A DNA stretch of 64,000 nt. It comes from Bugula neritina. Its lineage: Eukaryota; Bryozoa; Gymnolaemata; Cheilostomatida; Bugulidae. Position numbers and translations under genes: made by a program. Positions 33,811 to 47,500 of this stretch are shown piece after piece. A model generated the notes under the pieces. The model had not been told where the DNA came from. It saw nothing but the letters and a program-made list of their open reading frames with translations, and searched no databases. Location of the stretch: assembly GCA_964035545.1 (NCBI GenBank), contig OZ037765.1, forward strand, positions 3,965,698 to 4,029,697. Reading direction: 5' to 3'. Position 1 is the first letter of the stretch, and every line of letters begins with the position of its first letter.

Positions 33811-34887
33811 CTAGAGTCCTTGTTGGGCACGCCGGTGCTTGGCTTGGCATGTACGCAGTTTCCGTTTCATACGGCATACGGATCCCTTCAGCTGGAAGAG
33901 TCCTGTGGTAGTGTTGAGTAGATCTGGCGCCAGCTGGGTGAACTCTTCTTGTAATCGTAGGAGGCGTTCTTCTACTGTAGCTAGTCGTACTGGGTCTGGG
34001 GACGGTGTCCGTCTGCGGCGTAAGGGTGGACTGGGGGACCTGGTCCGTCTCTTCGCCGGGGTAGGGGAGATCTCTCCTTCTTCTGGATATGTAGTTTCCT
34101 CGGGGGTGTAGGTAATTGGAGGGCGGTCAGACACCAACGGGGATTGTTGGCGGGCGTTGTCTAATACACGTTGGAACCCCGAGGATAGAACGGCTAGTAG
34201 CATGGCCTTCTTTACCAGAGGTCGTATATATGTGAGGAACTCCGGGTACAGCTTAGCGTCGACCACATAGTTTTCTCCAGGGAAACAGCCCACCGCTCTG
34301 TGTCTGGTGACGGGGTAGGGATACACATCATTGTACCCGCAGGGGCAGAAGGTCAGTAGGAGATGAGCATTGACGTGTAGTTTAAGGGAGCGGTGAGAGG
34401 CGCAATCTTCACCACAGATCTGGCATCTCGTCCGTCCTCTGGACCCCCAGGCTGTTTCTATTTCTTCTTCGGTTTGTGGAGACACCCACCGCCAACGGCG
34501 GCGTAGTGGCTCAGGCCGGTCACCACTAGCATAGTCCTCCGGATACGGAGCGGGAAGTGTTCTATCCCGTACCCTGGTTGTAGCGGGTCGAGTGTAATCT
34601 GAAAAAGTTTCAACAGTGTTAGTACAGTACACTGCTGTGTTGTCAGCTTGAACAGCTTGGCAACTCCTAATTCAGTTACCTCGTAGAGATTAATGATAGT
34701 GAATAGTCAGATAGAACCGTATTGCAATGAGATTATAAAATTCTCTAAGTCAAACTGAGTTCTTACTACGGTATTTCACTAACCTATCTCCAGCTCGATT
34801 GACTCAGTGAGTCAGAGCTGAGCGATGCCATCTAGTTTCGTATTAAGATATAGTTAACTCACCCCACGATCTGTTGTCGTAAAACAT
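33811..34887 (-). CDS. ORF3, spliced zinc-finger accessory protein, copy 2
   Basis: The main exon is 34598-33811, after a CTTTTTCAG acceptor (34599-34601) with an upstream TACTAAC. The short 5' exon is 34887-34863, ending at donor GTGAGT (34862), which gives 270 aa. The alternative start is through the gag donor at 40339. Without splicing the frame is open from 34632. In the 270-aa numbering the C2H2 finger is C67, C70, H83, H87; a second CPC-x12-H-x4-C site follows. Then come an acidic/Pro region, the SR-like basic stretch and a basic coiled-coil-like tail (LATVEERLLRLQEEF). A nucleic-acid-binding role, for example in RNA export, packaging or regulation, is inference. Confidence 0.75.
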
Positions 34888-34911
34888 ACTGAATATGTGA
34901 AATGGTTTGAA

Positions 34912-37900
34912 CTACTGCTTAGAAACACGTCTACTCTTGACTGCATCAGCGTATGAAAAGATCGAGCAACGTGGTTGGGGTGCGTGATTAAGACTTTGTG
35001 CACCCGGCGGATGAATTTTGTTTCTACTTCCGCCGATACAAAAGTTGATATTTCCGTGGTGTTGACAACTCCCACATTTGCTCGATTCTTTTCTCGTACG
35101 GTTTTCCCCTAGACTTTCATGTGTGCCGCTTTTAACGCAGTCACATACGAAGTCCTTCAAGTATGCGGGGGGTTGCCTCGTACGCTGTCCCCTTTCTAGG
35201 GGGGGTGACATGCTTGCCGGTTCGTTAGTAGGGGCCTCTAATGGCGTCTCTACTTCACCGTCAGCAGTCACCTCTTCTTGTTCTCCGGATGGAGCCCCTC
35301 CCTCCGTGGGGGTTTGCACTTCCGGAACCGGCTCGGTTTCTGGAAGTGATGGAATTAGACTTGGCGGTGGCGGACTCGCTTCTGTTGCCAAAAGCTGTCG
35401 CTCCTCTCTCACCAAGTTTTCTTCCCGCGGTATGACCACTTCGTATTCAGGTCCATGCCGCCGTCGCCCGCGCGTTGTTGTCTGCCTCCTGGGCTCTAAC
35501 AACGGGGGGGCTTCTCCCACTCCGCCGGGGCTAGCCCAATACGGTTTCAAGCGAGACTCATTCTGGATAGACACCTGTCCTGAGCGCTCAATCTTGTACG
35601 TATGATTGGGCATAGCCTCGACGACCACGTAGGGGCCTACGAACTTAGGCTTCAGCTTATCAGCCTGTCCGCGGCGCCTACGGTAATTGACCATCCACAC
35701 CTTATCTCCTCTTTGATAGAGGGGTGGTTCATCGGAATCTTCGTGCCGCACCTTCCACTGCTGTTGACGCAGTATCTCGTGTGCGGCCTTCATCCGTTCC
35801 ACTAGTTCACTGGCATACTCGTGAACTGAGTTATCTTGCTCTGGAACGTGATAGGTGAGATGGTCAGGGACACGAGTCTCTCTCCCGAGCATCAAGAGGT
35901 TTGGGGTCTCACCAGAACTGGTGTGTGGGGTGCTACGGTATGCACGCATGACTTGCGGCAACACCGTATCCCATTCCTCTTGACCTCGTCCAAGGAGGAG
36001 ACTCCGGAGCGCATCACCTAGCATCCGGTTGTTGCGCTCCACCACCCCGTTACCTTGAGGGTGGTAGGGGGTGGTCCTGCTCTGATTTACTCCCCAGAGG
36101 TGGCAAAGGTCGCTCATCAGTTGAGACTGGAATTGAGCGCCTTGATCAGAGTGTATCTGTTCGGGAAGCCCAAAATAACAGAATACGTGTTGGTCTAGTG
36201 CCCTGGCCACTGTTGGGGCTGATGCATCTGGGATAGCCAGAGCATCCGCCCACCTAGTAAAGTGGTCGGTTAGTACTAGGATCCAATTATTGCCTCTGGG
36301 GGTCAGGGGCATGGGTCCTACCAGGTCTACAGCGACTACTTGCCAGGGCCTACCAGCATATAGCCTCCGCCGTCCTGCTTCACCAGGGGGGCGGCTATGC
36401 TTACTGGCCTGGCAGATCTCACACTGTTTGACTCTGAGCCGGACGTCACGCTCCATCTGCGGCCAATACCACCGGAGTCGTAATTTGGACATCACTCGCT
36501 TGACCCCTGCGTGGGCCTGCTTGTGAGTATCCCAAATCAACTCACGGCGGATGGCTGTGGGGCAGACTACCCTCTTCCTTTCCGGGTGTCTGCCGCTGGC
36601 AGCTAGAGAGATGGTTAGCAACCCATCCTGCCCGATCCGCAGCGAGTCCCAACGCTGACAGTATAGCCGGAACTCGGCGCATCCCTGTCTTATGCGTTCC
36701 TCGCTGGGTCGTCGCCCTTCCCTTTTGGCCCGGTAGATGTCTGCCACGACTCCAGGCAGCTCTTCTTGGAGCTTCTTCAGCTCTCGAACATTACCGGCCA
36801 GTACAGGGTTGGCGCGGAGGTTTTGTACATCCTCCGGGGACTCATCAACTCTTTGCCTGAGTTGACCTTGATCCCAGTCAAACGGTGCTCCGTGATGAGC
36901 CAGCGTCTCCAACTCGCATCGTGGGGGACCTCCATCCCTCCTCTCGATGTTGAGACACTGTTTGCAACCTCCGTCAGGTCGGCGACTCAACCCATCCGCA
37001 TTGCTGTGTCTCTTGCCCGGTCGGTGTTCGATCCGGTACGAGAATTCAGCTAGGATTTCGAGCCACCGGGCGACCTGACTAGAGGGCTCTGCTCTCCTGC
37101 ACAACCAGATCAGCGAGGCATGATCCGTACGCAGCCGGAACTTCCTGCCATATAGGTATGGTCTGAAGTGCTTCACTGACTTGATTACTGCCAGCAGCTC
37201 CTTGCGGGTAGTGCAGTAATTTCGTTCAGCGGGAGAGAGAGACTTGCTGTAGTAGGCTACTACTACCTCTCGGCCTTCCTGCACTTGCGACAGCACAGCG
37301 CCAACATTCTGGTCACTGGCGTCCGTGTCTAGGATGTACTCCAGAGTGGGGTCTGGGTAGGCCAAGATGGGCGCCGTTAGGAGGCAGCCCTTGAGGCGGT
37401 CGAACGCTTCTTGTTCGACTAGAGTCCACTGCCACGTCACTCCCTTTGCGGTAAGCCGGTTTAACGGCTGGGCTATGCCCGCAAAGTCTGGTATGTATTG
37501 CCTGTAATACCCTACCAGCCCCAAGAAAGCCCGGAGTCCGGTCAAGTCTTGAGGGGTGACCCAGTCTTCTACTGCCCGTACCTTTTCGGGATCCGTTGCC
37601 ACGCCGTTTCGACCGACAACGTGCCCCAGGTACTTGACCTCCGGCTGCAACAGAGCGCACTTGGAAGGTTTGAGCTTAAGACCGGCACCTCGGAGTCTCT
37701 CGAAAACCTCCTGCAGACGACTGACATGTGTCTCGAAGTCTGGAGAGATTACGATGACATCATCGAGGTAGACCAGCAGTGTCTTCCAATGGAGTCCGCT
37801 AAGGACTTGTTCCATCAGCCTCTGGAAGGTGGCTGGGGCGGAGGTTAACCCGAAGGGCAGCACCTTCCACTTCCACAAACCGTCCCGTGTGATAAACGCC

Positions 37901-39597
37901 GCTTTCTCTTGGGCGTCGGGACTCAGAGGAACCTGCCAATAGCCGCTTAGCAAGTCTAACGTACTGAAGTACTTGCTGCCGGCTAGGGCGTCCAATGACT
38001 CGTCAATACGAGGTAGAGGGTAGGCGTCCTGTATGGTTACGCTATTGAGTTTGCGGTAGTCCACACAGAACCGCCAACTGCCGTCTTTCTTCCGGACCAG
38101 TACGACTGGCGAGCTCCACGCACTATGGGCGGGCTCTATCAGTCCCCGGTCCAGAAGATCCCGTACTTGTCGGCTAACCTTCTCTTTCTCCGGCCCCAGC
38201 CTGCGTGTGGGCTGCCAGACAGGGACTGTCCCTGCAGTCAGCGGTATTTCGTGTCTGACAATTCCAGTCAGTCCCACGTCATGCTCTCCGCTGCTGAACA
38301 CATCACCGTAGTCGCGTAGTAACTTGGCCATAGCCTGGCGCTCTCTGTTACTCGCGCAGCCGTTACTGGCCGTCTCGTATAACTCCCGGAGATGTGTTGG
38401 GACTGCCCCTCGTCCTTGAATAGGGTGTCGAGGGAGTGCCTCTGTCGCATCACCCAGCGACGGGCCTACGTCTCCCTCTTGAACAGAGTGAAAACGGCCC
38501 AGCATCGACCCAGCCGGGAGCTTGATAGGCTCGGTAAAGGGGTTGACGCACTGCACTAAGATCTCCCCTTGCTCAGTCAGCTGGTTCAGACTGCTGGCAA
38601 GTTGGATCTTTTCGTGCGCGCCTTCAACCACCCCGAGTCCAGAGATCCGGCTACTATTCACCCTGCAGTGAATGGTAGCCCGGGAGCGGCCTGGTATGGT
38701 ACGGTTGCGTACCACTTGCACACCTCCCACTAAAGGGCAGCCGAACTTGTCGACGCAGGCGAGTTCCCGCCCGGACATCATCATTGCGGATCTGCTAAAA
38801 TCTATGTGACATCCGTGCCGTTTAAGGAACGGCATCCCGAGGATAGCATCCTCCTTGAGCTGACTGACGATGAACGTCTCTTGGATCGTTTGATCGCGGA
38901 CTCGTCCCGTCAGCTCAATTATACCATAGAAGGGAAGGCACGACCCGTCAGCTAGGGTGCCGTATTCCCCTTCGTATGCTTCCATCTCGCCCCTGACCCT
39001 AGCACTGAGGGTGTCGAAGAGTTGGCGGCTTAAGAGGTTTGTGGTACAGCCCGAATCAATGAGAAAAGTAACAGCTTTGCCTTCCAGTTTACCGGGCAAG
39101 AAATAGCTGTTCCCATGGGGCTGTACCTGAACTCTCCCTTCAGGCCTTACTCTCGCAGGGAGTACCTCCCTCGCTTTGGGTCGCGAAGGAGGTCTCTTGG
39201 GGCGGTGACGGGTAGGCCTCGGGGGTGCCGAGGCTAGATCCTCAGCTACCTTTGTGTGCTCCCATCCAGATTCTTGGACTTGCAGCCCTGTGAATCTGTT
39301 GTGAAGGGGCATAGAAAAGGCAGCCGCGGGGCGAAGCCCCTTGCTGGTCCGTCGTGGCTGTTGCCACTGTTGGTTGCCAGTACGCGGTACCCGTCTGGGT
39401 GACCTGCGTTTCTTCTTCCCTAGAGGTTTCATCGTCGGCCCGCGGAAGGTGGGAACATCTGCGGGCCGCGGTAGTTTAACCCCTGATTTAGGAAGGGACA
39501 ATATCGGCGGAAATGTCCTTGATTTCCGCACTCCCAGCAAAAACTGACTGTTTCTCCCTGTGGCGGCGCCGATGGCCGCATGGGCTCAGGGGCGGTA
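34912..39597 (-). CDS. pol: Pol polyprotein, copy 2, intact
   Basis: The frame is open from just inside gag and is entered by -1 frameshift; it covers 1542 residues if counted from 39540. Motif order: protease (LIDSGCTTNLL), RT (YLDDVIV), RNase H (LDTDASD), integrase HHCC zinc site, D-D-E (VDLVGP, SDQGAQF, GNGVVERNN) and the GPY/F-type module, then a Pro/Glu-rich tail of about 200 residues whose role is unknown. It has a Trp codon where copy 1 has TAG, one extra Met and one fewer Glu codon than copy 1. The exact upstream limit depends on the frameshift point (39480-39474), so the first residues belong to Gag. Confidence 0.93.
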
Positions 39598-40382
39598 CTC
39601 ACTGGGTTTTGTGGTGTCAGTGTTGCTATCAGCTTGGCTAGCATGTCCGTCAGTTGAGTGACTTTTGATGCCGTCGCCAACTGGGACACGGCAGCCGCGG
39701 CGGGGGTTTCCTCCCCTTGTCCCGCGGCCGTGTCTGCGCAGTCTATCTCCACTTGGCGGGAGCTTCCGCGACTTTTATGCATTTGGTTAGCTAGGAGGTA
39801 AGCTTCCCCCTCAGTCAGAGCATCTTCAACGGTGGTGACTCCCCTAGCTAGAAACTGGTGGTGGAGACCCAGATCGTCGACAGATGCTATGAAAGCGTCG
39901 AGGGTGTACCTCTCGCGGTTGACTGGGGGCAAGTCGCTGTACGCGATCTGTGCCAGCTTCATGACCGCGGCGGCATGCTCCCGCAGCGGGGTGCGGGGAT
40001 CACGCCGCAACCTCTGTAATCGGGCCCTGGCATCTGTAGCCGAGAGGCCAAAGCGGGCCCGCAGAGAAGCAAAGATATTATCAATGTCTACGCCCAGCCC
40101 ATAGGGCTTGGCTTTGTCCATCAATGCCATTCTAAGCTTCAGCAGGGCCACCCTAGGGGGCCACTGAGCGACGTCCATTACGTCGCTAAACTCTTGAATA
40201 AATTGTTCCACCTCCTCTTCACCCGTGAAGGTGGGCGCCTTTAACCTGTAGCGGTCTTCAGCTAGTTCTCGCGGAACCCTTCGCTCTTCTACTACATGGT
40301 TAACAGGCATTGTCTCTACAGCATTGTCTCTACGCTCACCTTCGATTGCCGGTGGTTGGATTTCAGCATTGTCAGTCTCCAT
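39429..40382 (-). CDS. gag: Gag protein, copy 2
   Basis: 317 aa, almost the same as copy 1, with the zinc knuckle CWECGNQGHFRRYC near the C-terminus. It ends two residues earlier because an ATG insertion near the end brings a TGA into frame. The donor-like GAAG/GTGAGC lies 43 nt into the ORF (GT at 40339-40338). Confidence 0.93.
   Translation of the reverse strand: METDNAEIQPPAIEGERRDNAVETMPVNHVVEERRVPRELAEDRYRLKAPTFTGEEEVEQFIQEFSDVMDVAQWPPRVALLKLRMALMDKAKPYGLGVDIDNIFASLRARFGLSATDARARLQRLRRDPRTPLREHAAAVMKLAQIAYSDLPPVNRERYTLDAFIASVDDLGLHHQFLARGVTTVEDALTEGEAYLLANQMHKSRGSSRQVEIDCADTAAGQGEETPAAAAVSQLATASKVTQLTDMLAKLIATLTPQNPVSTAPEPMRPSAPPQGETVSFCWECGNQGHFRRYCPFLNQGLNYRGPQMFPPSAGRR
39436..39480 (-). 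promoter_or_regulatory. -1 ribosomal frameshift signal, copy 2
   Basis: Heptamer GTTAAAC at 39480-39474, spacer of 5 nt, stem CGGCCCGC (39468-39461) with GCGGGCCG (39443-39436). Identical to copy 1, although the flanking bases differ between the copies. Confidence 0.8.
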
Positions 40383-40394
40383 CTTGGATGCACT

Positions 40395-40412
40395 ATCCCA
40401 CCGCTGCCACCA
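40395..40412 (-). other. Primer binding site, copy 2
   Basis: The same tRNA-Leu complement as copy 1, one base from the 5' LTR. Confidence 0.8.
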
Positions 40413-40413
40413 C

Positions 40414-40719
40414 TGTTATGTTTTTCAGATTTAGGGTTGATATGCTATCCAGAGAGTCTATTTATCTAGTATAGAACTGCACCAGGCTAAGTCGAGTGAA
40501 CGAGTATATTTTATACACAACTATACATCATAAAAACACGATACATTATTTCTAACAAGTTACACATCCAATCTATTTCACACTCTAGCTTCGACTGAGT
40601 TAGCAGCGGGAAACTACAATTGCTGCTAACTATCAACTACGCTAATTGGCTATCCATTGTTCCGGGTCAATTACGCGACCCTACATGTTGTGCTGCTGGT
40701 AGTTCCACGAACCACCACA
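40414..40719 (-). repeat. 5' LTR, element copy 2
   Basis: 306 bp with ends TGTTATG...CCACCACA on the + strand; pairs with 33224-33529. Confidence 0.93.
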
Positions 40720-41532
40720 ATAATACTATGGAGTATAGTACTAGTAGTAACACAATAACTTGTGGTTGTAGTTATACACCTACACTTACAGTGAGTGTAA
40801 TATTAAGTCTAATAGTAATAGTCATAGCCCATGGGCATAGCCATCAGTATCACTATGTTTTAGACTTAGTCTGAAAATAACTATAACTTAATATTAGTAA
40901 TAGTTTTATGGATTAGTCTAACACTAACATGTATTGGACTGAAACTGAAAATGACTACAACTATCACTATTAGTATTAGACTAATCTATATTACTAATAC
41001 TACTAATACATTTTCAATTTCAATCCAATACATGTTAACTAGCACTATTACCTATACCTATGTTAATTTATGGCTGTATTACTATGTAATAGTAATAGTA
41101 ATATATAGTATATGTAATAATTAATTTTAATTTTGATACAATAGAAAGTCTGTTTTAACTGAACTTGGATGGTTTTTGTTTCATGTCTGATTTATAGTAA
41201 GTGAACGATTATTTATATGCCTAGTCAGTAGTCTTTTACTGAAAATAATATAAAATAATATAATATAGGTACATATAGTTAAATATATATAATACATAGT
41301 GATAATAGATGAACTATATTTAGTGCAATATTACTAGTATGGGCTATCTATTTCTACAGTATCTCACTAGGAGCACATTAGAAAACAACAAAGGGGCTGA
41401 TGGGTTGCAGTGCTTTTTCATGTAGTGTAATTAGCTTTACTTTTTTTATTCGTGTTGAAACTCTTCATATGTATTTCTAGGTTGGGTTATAAACTGAGAC
41501 ACTATCGTTAGTTGCTCTAATATTCTGGTGAA
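40720..41532. other. Spacer upstream of gene C
   Basis: No gene. Continues the TAATAC-rich region with the inverted repeat at 40926-40953 and 41009-41036, then the presumed promoter of gene C with TATAAA at 41488-41493. Homologous to 12990-13790. Confidence 0.7.
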
Positions 41533-44500
41533 ATGGTGCTGCTGAAGTTGCAAGTAGCTGTATTTGTGTTAGCAACTGTTGATGGTGAGTGACTTCTTGA
41601 TTATTATTTCAGCTGCAGTTCAATAATTTCTAACTGTAGGTTTGATTAATTGTGCAAATGCATGTTTTAATGCAGTTGACTGTATTCAGCACAGCATTCT
41701 ATATATAAAAGCTGTTGCTGATATGAATATTTATGTCAAATGAACTGCCTAAGTGATGACTTTTTCAACCACACTTACATCATAACTGTGCTGGTTGATA
41801 AGACATACAGCTACCTGTTATAGACATTACTGCTAGTTCCCTGTAATACATGAATGTCTCTAACTTCCTCTTACTATTCATTATATTCTTGTTTGTTTAG
41901 TAAATGGAACACTTAATATACCCTTTGTTGAACGTATTTCAGCATACACTCAATCCTTTCATTTGCTAGCTGCAGTATCGTGAGCTGCTCCCTTCATATT
42001 GTGTAGTCAATAAAACTGCATTTGATAATTTATTCACTGGAACTATTTTAGCAATCTTTTCTTTTTACTTCCCTCTTGAAGTTTTTTCGAGAAATCAGTT
42101 CTTTGTTATGGATTATATATGCACTCAGAATTTTAATTTTTTGTGAAAATGCTAAATGTATGTAATCGACCACCATTCAAGTATGAGTATTTTTTCCAAG
42201 AATAGAGCTCAGTGAAAAGTATGTGATTTGTTAGTTAATTTATTCTCACTATAAACAAGCAATTTTGTCATTTGCTATTTGCAGCAAAAGTAGTACTTCT
42301 CTCTTTAAATCTATTCAAGAACCTAACCATTAAAAGCTTTCTATTTAAATTTATTGAAGTAAGAATATTGTCACTTTGATAGCTTAGCCATGTTTGCTGA
42401 GATTAGTAGAAACTAGAGAGAAATCTTGATAACTGAATTTAGAGATTGACTCCTCAACTTAGGAAAGTCCTTTAGTATTTTGAGTTTCTTAGCTTCTTTG
42501 TTGTAAATCCAGGGTAATAATATATTACCATCAGTAAACTAAGATCTCCCACACTCTTGTTTTTTTGTTTGTCTGGAGAATTCTTATGGGGAAGCTTTGT
42601 CTATCTGTATTTCTACTATGTTTTATTTTAAACAAAACTTTACCTTTACTGTTTCAATTTTCAGCTTTAACCTGTGACTGGACATCAGGTGTGGGTAGAC
42701 AAGATCCTCACATAACATTTGGTAGCATAAAGACTCTCTCTGTAAACAGTGAAGATGAGTGTAGAGCTCAGTGTATGCAGCAGACATCATTTATATGTGC
42801 CTCAATAAACTACAGAACTGATGATGGAAACTGTCAACTGTTAGCAGAGAATACTCAGACTGCTACTAGTAGTTCTGATAGTCAGTGGAGATACTCTGTA
42901 AGACCAGACTGTGCTGGTGAGTATAAAGTGATATTGAAGTTTGGATGAAAGTGTAGAGTAGTTATACTAGACTATTACTCTAAAATGTAATCCAGAAACT
43001 CCCAATCTCCAGTGATTTGGGTACTAGGAAAAAATTAAGGGAAATACTTTGTTCATGCACAATTATTCATATTTTTTTCAATAACTTGTATACAATTTGC
43101 TGTACCGTGCACAATAATGCCCTAATATAAGGCATTGACATAGGAGGTGCCCAGGTGGTACTTGAAATCTTAGTGTCATTGAATAAGGTACACGGGCTAA
43201 ATAGTTTTAGAACCAGTGCTTTAGAGTTTAGATGGTAGAAAATAAATTGTGGATTTAATCATTTTTACCTAGTATATAATTTCTATGATTCCCTCACATT
43301 TTTCACAAGCTTATTCTTATTCTATGATTCTCTCCCGCTATTCTTGCCAAGTCATGTAGGTGTCTTTTCCTACTGCATGTATGTAGGATTTTTAGTTTAA
43401 ATTAATGACTGAAATTAGAAATGAAATTATAAAACAAACTTTCATTTCATACAATATAATATACAGTCAGTAAGGTTGAAAAATGTGAGCGTAGTTAAAT
43501 ATATTTTTGTAGATAAGTCTTGCAAATTTTAAGCGGGCTCTGTCGAACTTTAAAGAGAGGCAACCATAAAATTAGTAGCAAGTTTCTGTTTTAATTGTAT
43601 TGCTGAGAAGTAACTATTAATTATTTTGTAGTAGTTGTAATGTTGAAGAGGAATTTATTTTTTCTTTCTCTTTGCTTCTGCTTTTTCCAAGTAGTAGGCC
43701 TAAAGTGCAATATTTGCAGTTTTTCTCTTAATATGTACCACACCACATATTTCTTGAAATTAAAATATTACAACTTTATTTTTAGGGATTAGCTCTAAGA
43801 GTGTGACAAGAGAAAACCTGTTCTTTTATTTCTTTATTAAAGCCACATGTACTTTGAAACGTAAAATCCTTACTAACTATTTTTCAAACTTCTGCCCTTA
43901 GCTCTAACTTATTATATGATTCCTTATTAATGTTTCTTCACCTAGTTATTAAATATTAGCATTTGTTTTGATAGTTGATAGTTGCTGCAGTTGTGTAGCT
44001 TTATTTTTACTTATCATTCATTTGTCACTATAAGCTTAAATATTATTTTACAGGAATATGGCAGCCATGGACAGCTACTAGAGGTAGCTATTTAAACAGT
44101 GGAGTAGTAAAGTCAAAAAATAAAAGCACATCAGTCCTTAGAGACTGTATGAGTTTCTGTTTAGAAGATGAAGACATCAGTTATAACTGTAGTTCAATAG
44201 TGAAGTCAGTGAGTGGAGATCAATGTGAGATTGTCAACAAGAGATCAGATGATACCGGAGTGACACCAGAAAAACATACAGACTACCAGTACTTTAACCT
44301 CCCACTCTGGTATTCAGGTATGAGTGAAACTTTTGATTTTTAATTTGTGTATAAGTTATATTTAAACTAATACTAATATTATTTTATATTAATAATATTG
44401 AAAAAGCTAGTTTTTTTATCATTTCAATATAACCAATGAAACTGCACATGTATAGTTTAATAAAGATGTATATTGTTTATTGAAAGTAAGTTTACCAAGA

Positions 44501-47500
44501 TACCCTTCAAATGATGAACTTGAATACAGTAGCGTGTAAATCAAACCTATACTCCTCTACTAAAATACAAGAACCATGTGAAAAGTTTTACTTGTCTAGC
44601 AAAGTATTGTTGAACATCATTTTCATTTGTGAAATGACATCAGCTGATTGACGAAACTGCAACCTAAAGATTCAGATTTTAACTACTTTGAAAATGAAAA
44701 CTTAGATATTTACCTTTACTATATTTAGTATAATTTATGTTAAATTTGAGTTTCACTTCTGGTGGAGTTGTTTATTGATAATGTTATATTTACTGAGGTA
44801 TATTTCCAATTGAATAAAACCACGCTGGTATGCGCAGCGTTACAATTAACAAAAACCGGATATACAATATTGAATAAATGGGCGGAGCCAAAATATAACA
44901 GATTCTCCCTTTACAAAGCTTGACTTACAAAACATTTAAGAAACAAAACAAGTAATAAATTCAAAGTAAGACAGAAAGAAATGAAAGAACAATGTAACTG
45001 TAAAATAATAAAATTGAAAGTATTATAAGTCTAACAGTACTCTTGGCTTACGTATCCTATTTGAACGCCTTGGCTCTGGAGGTGTGGCGACAGGTGCTGA
45101 AGGTGTACTCACAGTTGCAGGAGTTTGAAGACTATCAGGACGAGGCTCCATGTGCTCAGAGGTTGGACCTGTTTGAGGTGCAGAGACTGGCGGCAAGTGG
45201 CTTAATGAAGAAGGTGTGTTCCTAGAAATTAAATCACATGGCACACCGGTAAATGGCTGAACACTGATATCTAAAGGAGTGGTTTCATTTTGGTCATTAG
45301 CTATTTTCGCTTCTCGGTGCTTGAGTTGGTCTACATGGCGTTTCCATTTCTTTTCTCCTACCTGTACGAAATAACACAACGGGCCAACCTGGTCAATTAT
45401 TACCCCCTTTTTCCATTTAACAGCTCCAAAGTAACACCTCACCCAAACATCTGAGCCTATGTCAAATTCACGGTGTATAGCTATGAGACCTGCATCATGT
45501 AGTTTTGATGTTATGTCAGGCTTTAAGCAATCAAGCCTTGTTCTCAATGTTCGACCAAGCATTAAAGTTGCAGGGCTCTCACCAGTAGTTGAGTGAGGAG
45601 CATTACAATAAGCCAACAAAAACCTGTCTAACCGATACTGTAAATATAAACCTTGAGAGGCCCTTAGAGCACTTTTGACTGTTTGTACAAACCGCTCTGC
45701 TAAACCATTAGTGGCTGGATGATAGGGTGCACTTTTCTTATGCTTGATGCTCAAATGTGCCAAAAAGGCTTCAAACTCTTCACTACAAAATTGTGGTCCA
45801 TTGTCACTGACCAGCTCCATAGGCACACCCCATCTAGCAAAGATTGGCCTAAGCATGTTTATAGTACTTTGGGAGGAGGTAGATTTTGTAACACACACTT
45901 CAGGCCACTTAGAATACGAATCCACCACTACTAGTAACATGTGACCTTCTACAGGACCAGCATAGTCAATGTGAATGCGCTGATATGGTCGAGTTGTGGG
46001 TAGCCATGGGTGTGTATTAACTGCTTTAGGGTCATTACTCATAGACATGCATGAATCGCAAGACCTGCTAGTTGCTTCAATATCTTTGTCTAAGCCTGGC
46101 CACCACATAAATGACCTTGCTACAGATTTCATTTTACATATACCTAAATGCTCAACATGCAATTCCTTTAACAGAGGGTTTTGGAGAGAACGTGGGATGA
46201 CTACTCGATTTCCCCACATAACTACTCCTGACATGATAGATAGCTCATTTCTCCTAGCAAAGAAAGGGTTCAGATCCCAGTCGGCCTCACACAATTTTTG
46301 AGGCCAGCCCTCTCTCACTAGTCTGAATACCCTACATAGTGTTGGGTCTTTAGCAGTGAGCTTAGCCACCTGTAAGGAAGTGATAGGAAGTCCAAGATTG
46401 TCAACTTTAAAAATAAATGCATGGGGTTCTTCATTCAATTCACTAGCAGCTACTGAATCAGGATACCGGGAAAGAAAATCTGCCCTATTATCTTTGCTTC
46501 TGCGCCACTCAACGGTGTAATCATATCCTGAAAGCTTTAAAGCCCACCTTTGAATACGCTCTGCTGTCATAACCGGAAGCCCCCTCTCTGGGGCAAATAT
46601 TCTACTTAGAGCCTGATTGTCCGTCACTAGAGTAAACTTTCGCCCATATAAGAAATGCCTGAATTCTTCTAACCCAAAAACAACAGCCAAACCTTCTCGC
46701 TCTATTTGTGGATACAAAACCTGCGCAGATGTTAATTTTCGAGATGCAAATTGTATGGGGCGTTCTACATCATCAATAACTTGTGAAAGAACTGCTGCTA
46801 TGCCTACTCTTGAGGCATCACACGTTAGTTTCACAGGCAAGTTTGGATTAAAGTGAACTAGCAGCTTATTTTCTCTCAATAAGTTTTTAGATTTTTCAAA
46901 AGCATTCTGGGCCGTCTTATCCCAAACAAATTTAGCATTGGCCTTAAGCAAAGCATTCAAAGGGGCAACAGTCGCAGCAAGGTTGGGCAAGTAACGCCTG
47001 TAAAAATTCAGTAGGCCCACATAAGATCTCACTTTCGATTTATCCTTAGGTGCCTCAGTTTCAAGGATGCTATCTAACTTGGCAGGAATTGGCCTAATGC
47101 CCTCACCATTAATTATGTGACCAAGATATTTCACTTCTGGCTTCAGAAAAGAACATTTTGAGTGCTTTAATTTCAAACCATGTTCCTTTATACGTTTGAA
47201 AACCAACTCTAGCCTATGGTTATGTTCCTCTACAGTTCGCCCTGCAACCAATATGTCATCATAATATATATGAACACCCTCTATACCATTAAGCACATGT
47301 TCTATGGCATTTTGCCACAAGGACGGAGCAGTCTTGATACCATACGGCAGTCTGTTATACTGATACAAGCCTCTATGGGTGACCAGTGTTAGCAACTCTT
47401 TGGATGACTCATGAATGACCATCTGATTATATGCTTGGGCAAAATCTAAGTTTGAGAAATATTTGTTTCCTGCTAAATCACACAGAATATTTTCCATGTT

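Larger units (their letters stand above)
33224..40719 (-). mobile_element. Ty3/Gypsy LTR retrotransposon, copy 2 (apparently intact)
   Basis: Same family as 4751-12254, in reverse orientation. LTRs of 306 bp at 40414-40719 (5') and 33224-33529 (3') differ at one base by eye (GGGTTGATATG versus GGGTTTATATG). The 4-bp target duplication is ATAA (33220-33223 and 40720-40723). Primer site, gag, frameshift signal, uninterrupted 1542-aa pol frame, ORF3 with both finger cysteines, and polypurine tract are all present. It could be an autonomous master copy that also supplies proteins to copy 1. It is inserted in the TAATAC-rich inverted-repeat region, not at the same spot as copy 1. Confidence 0.95.
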
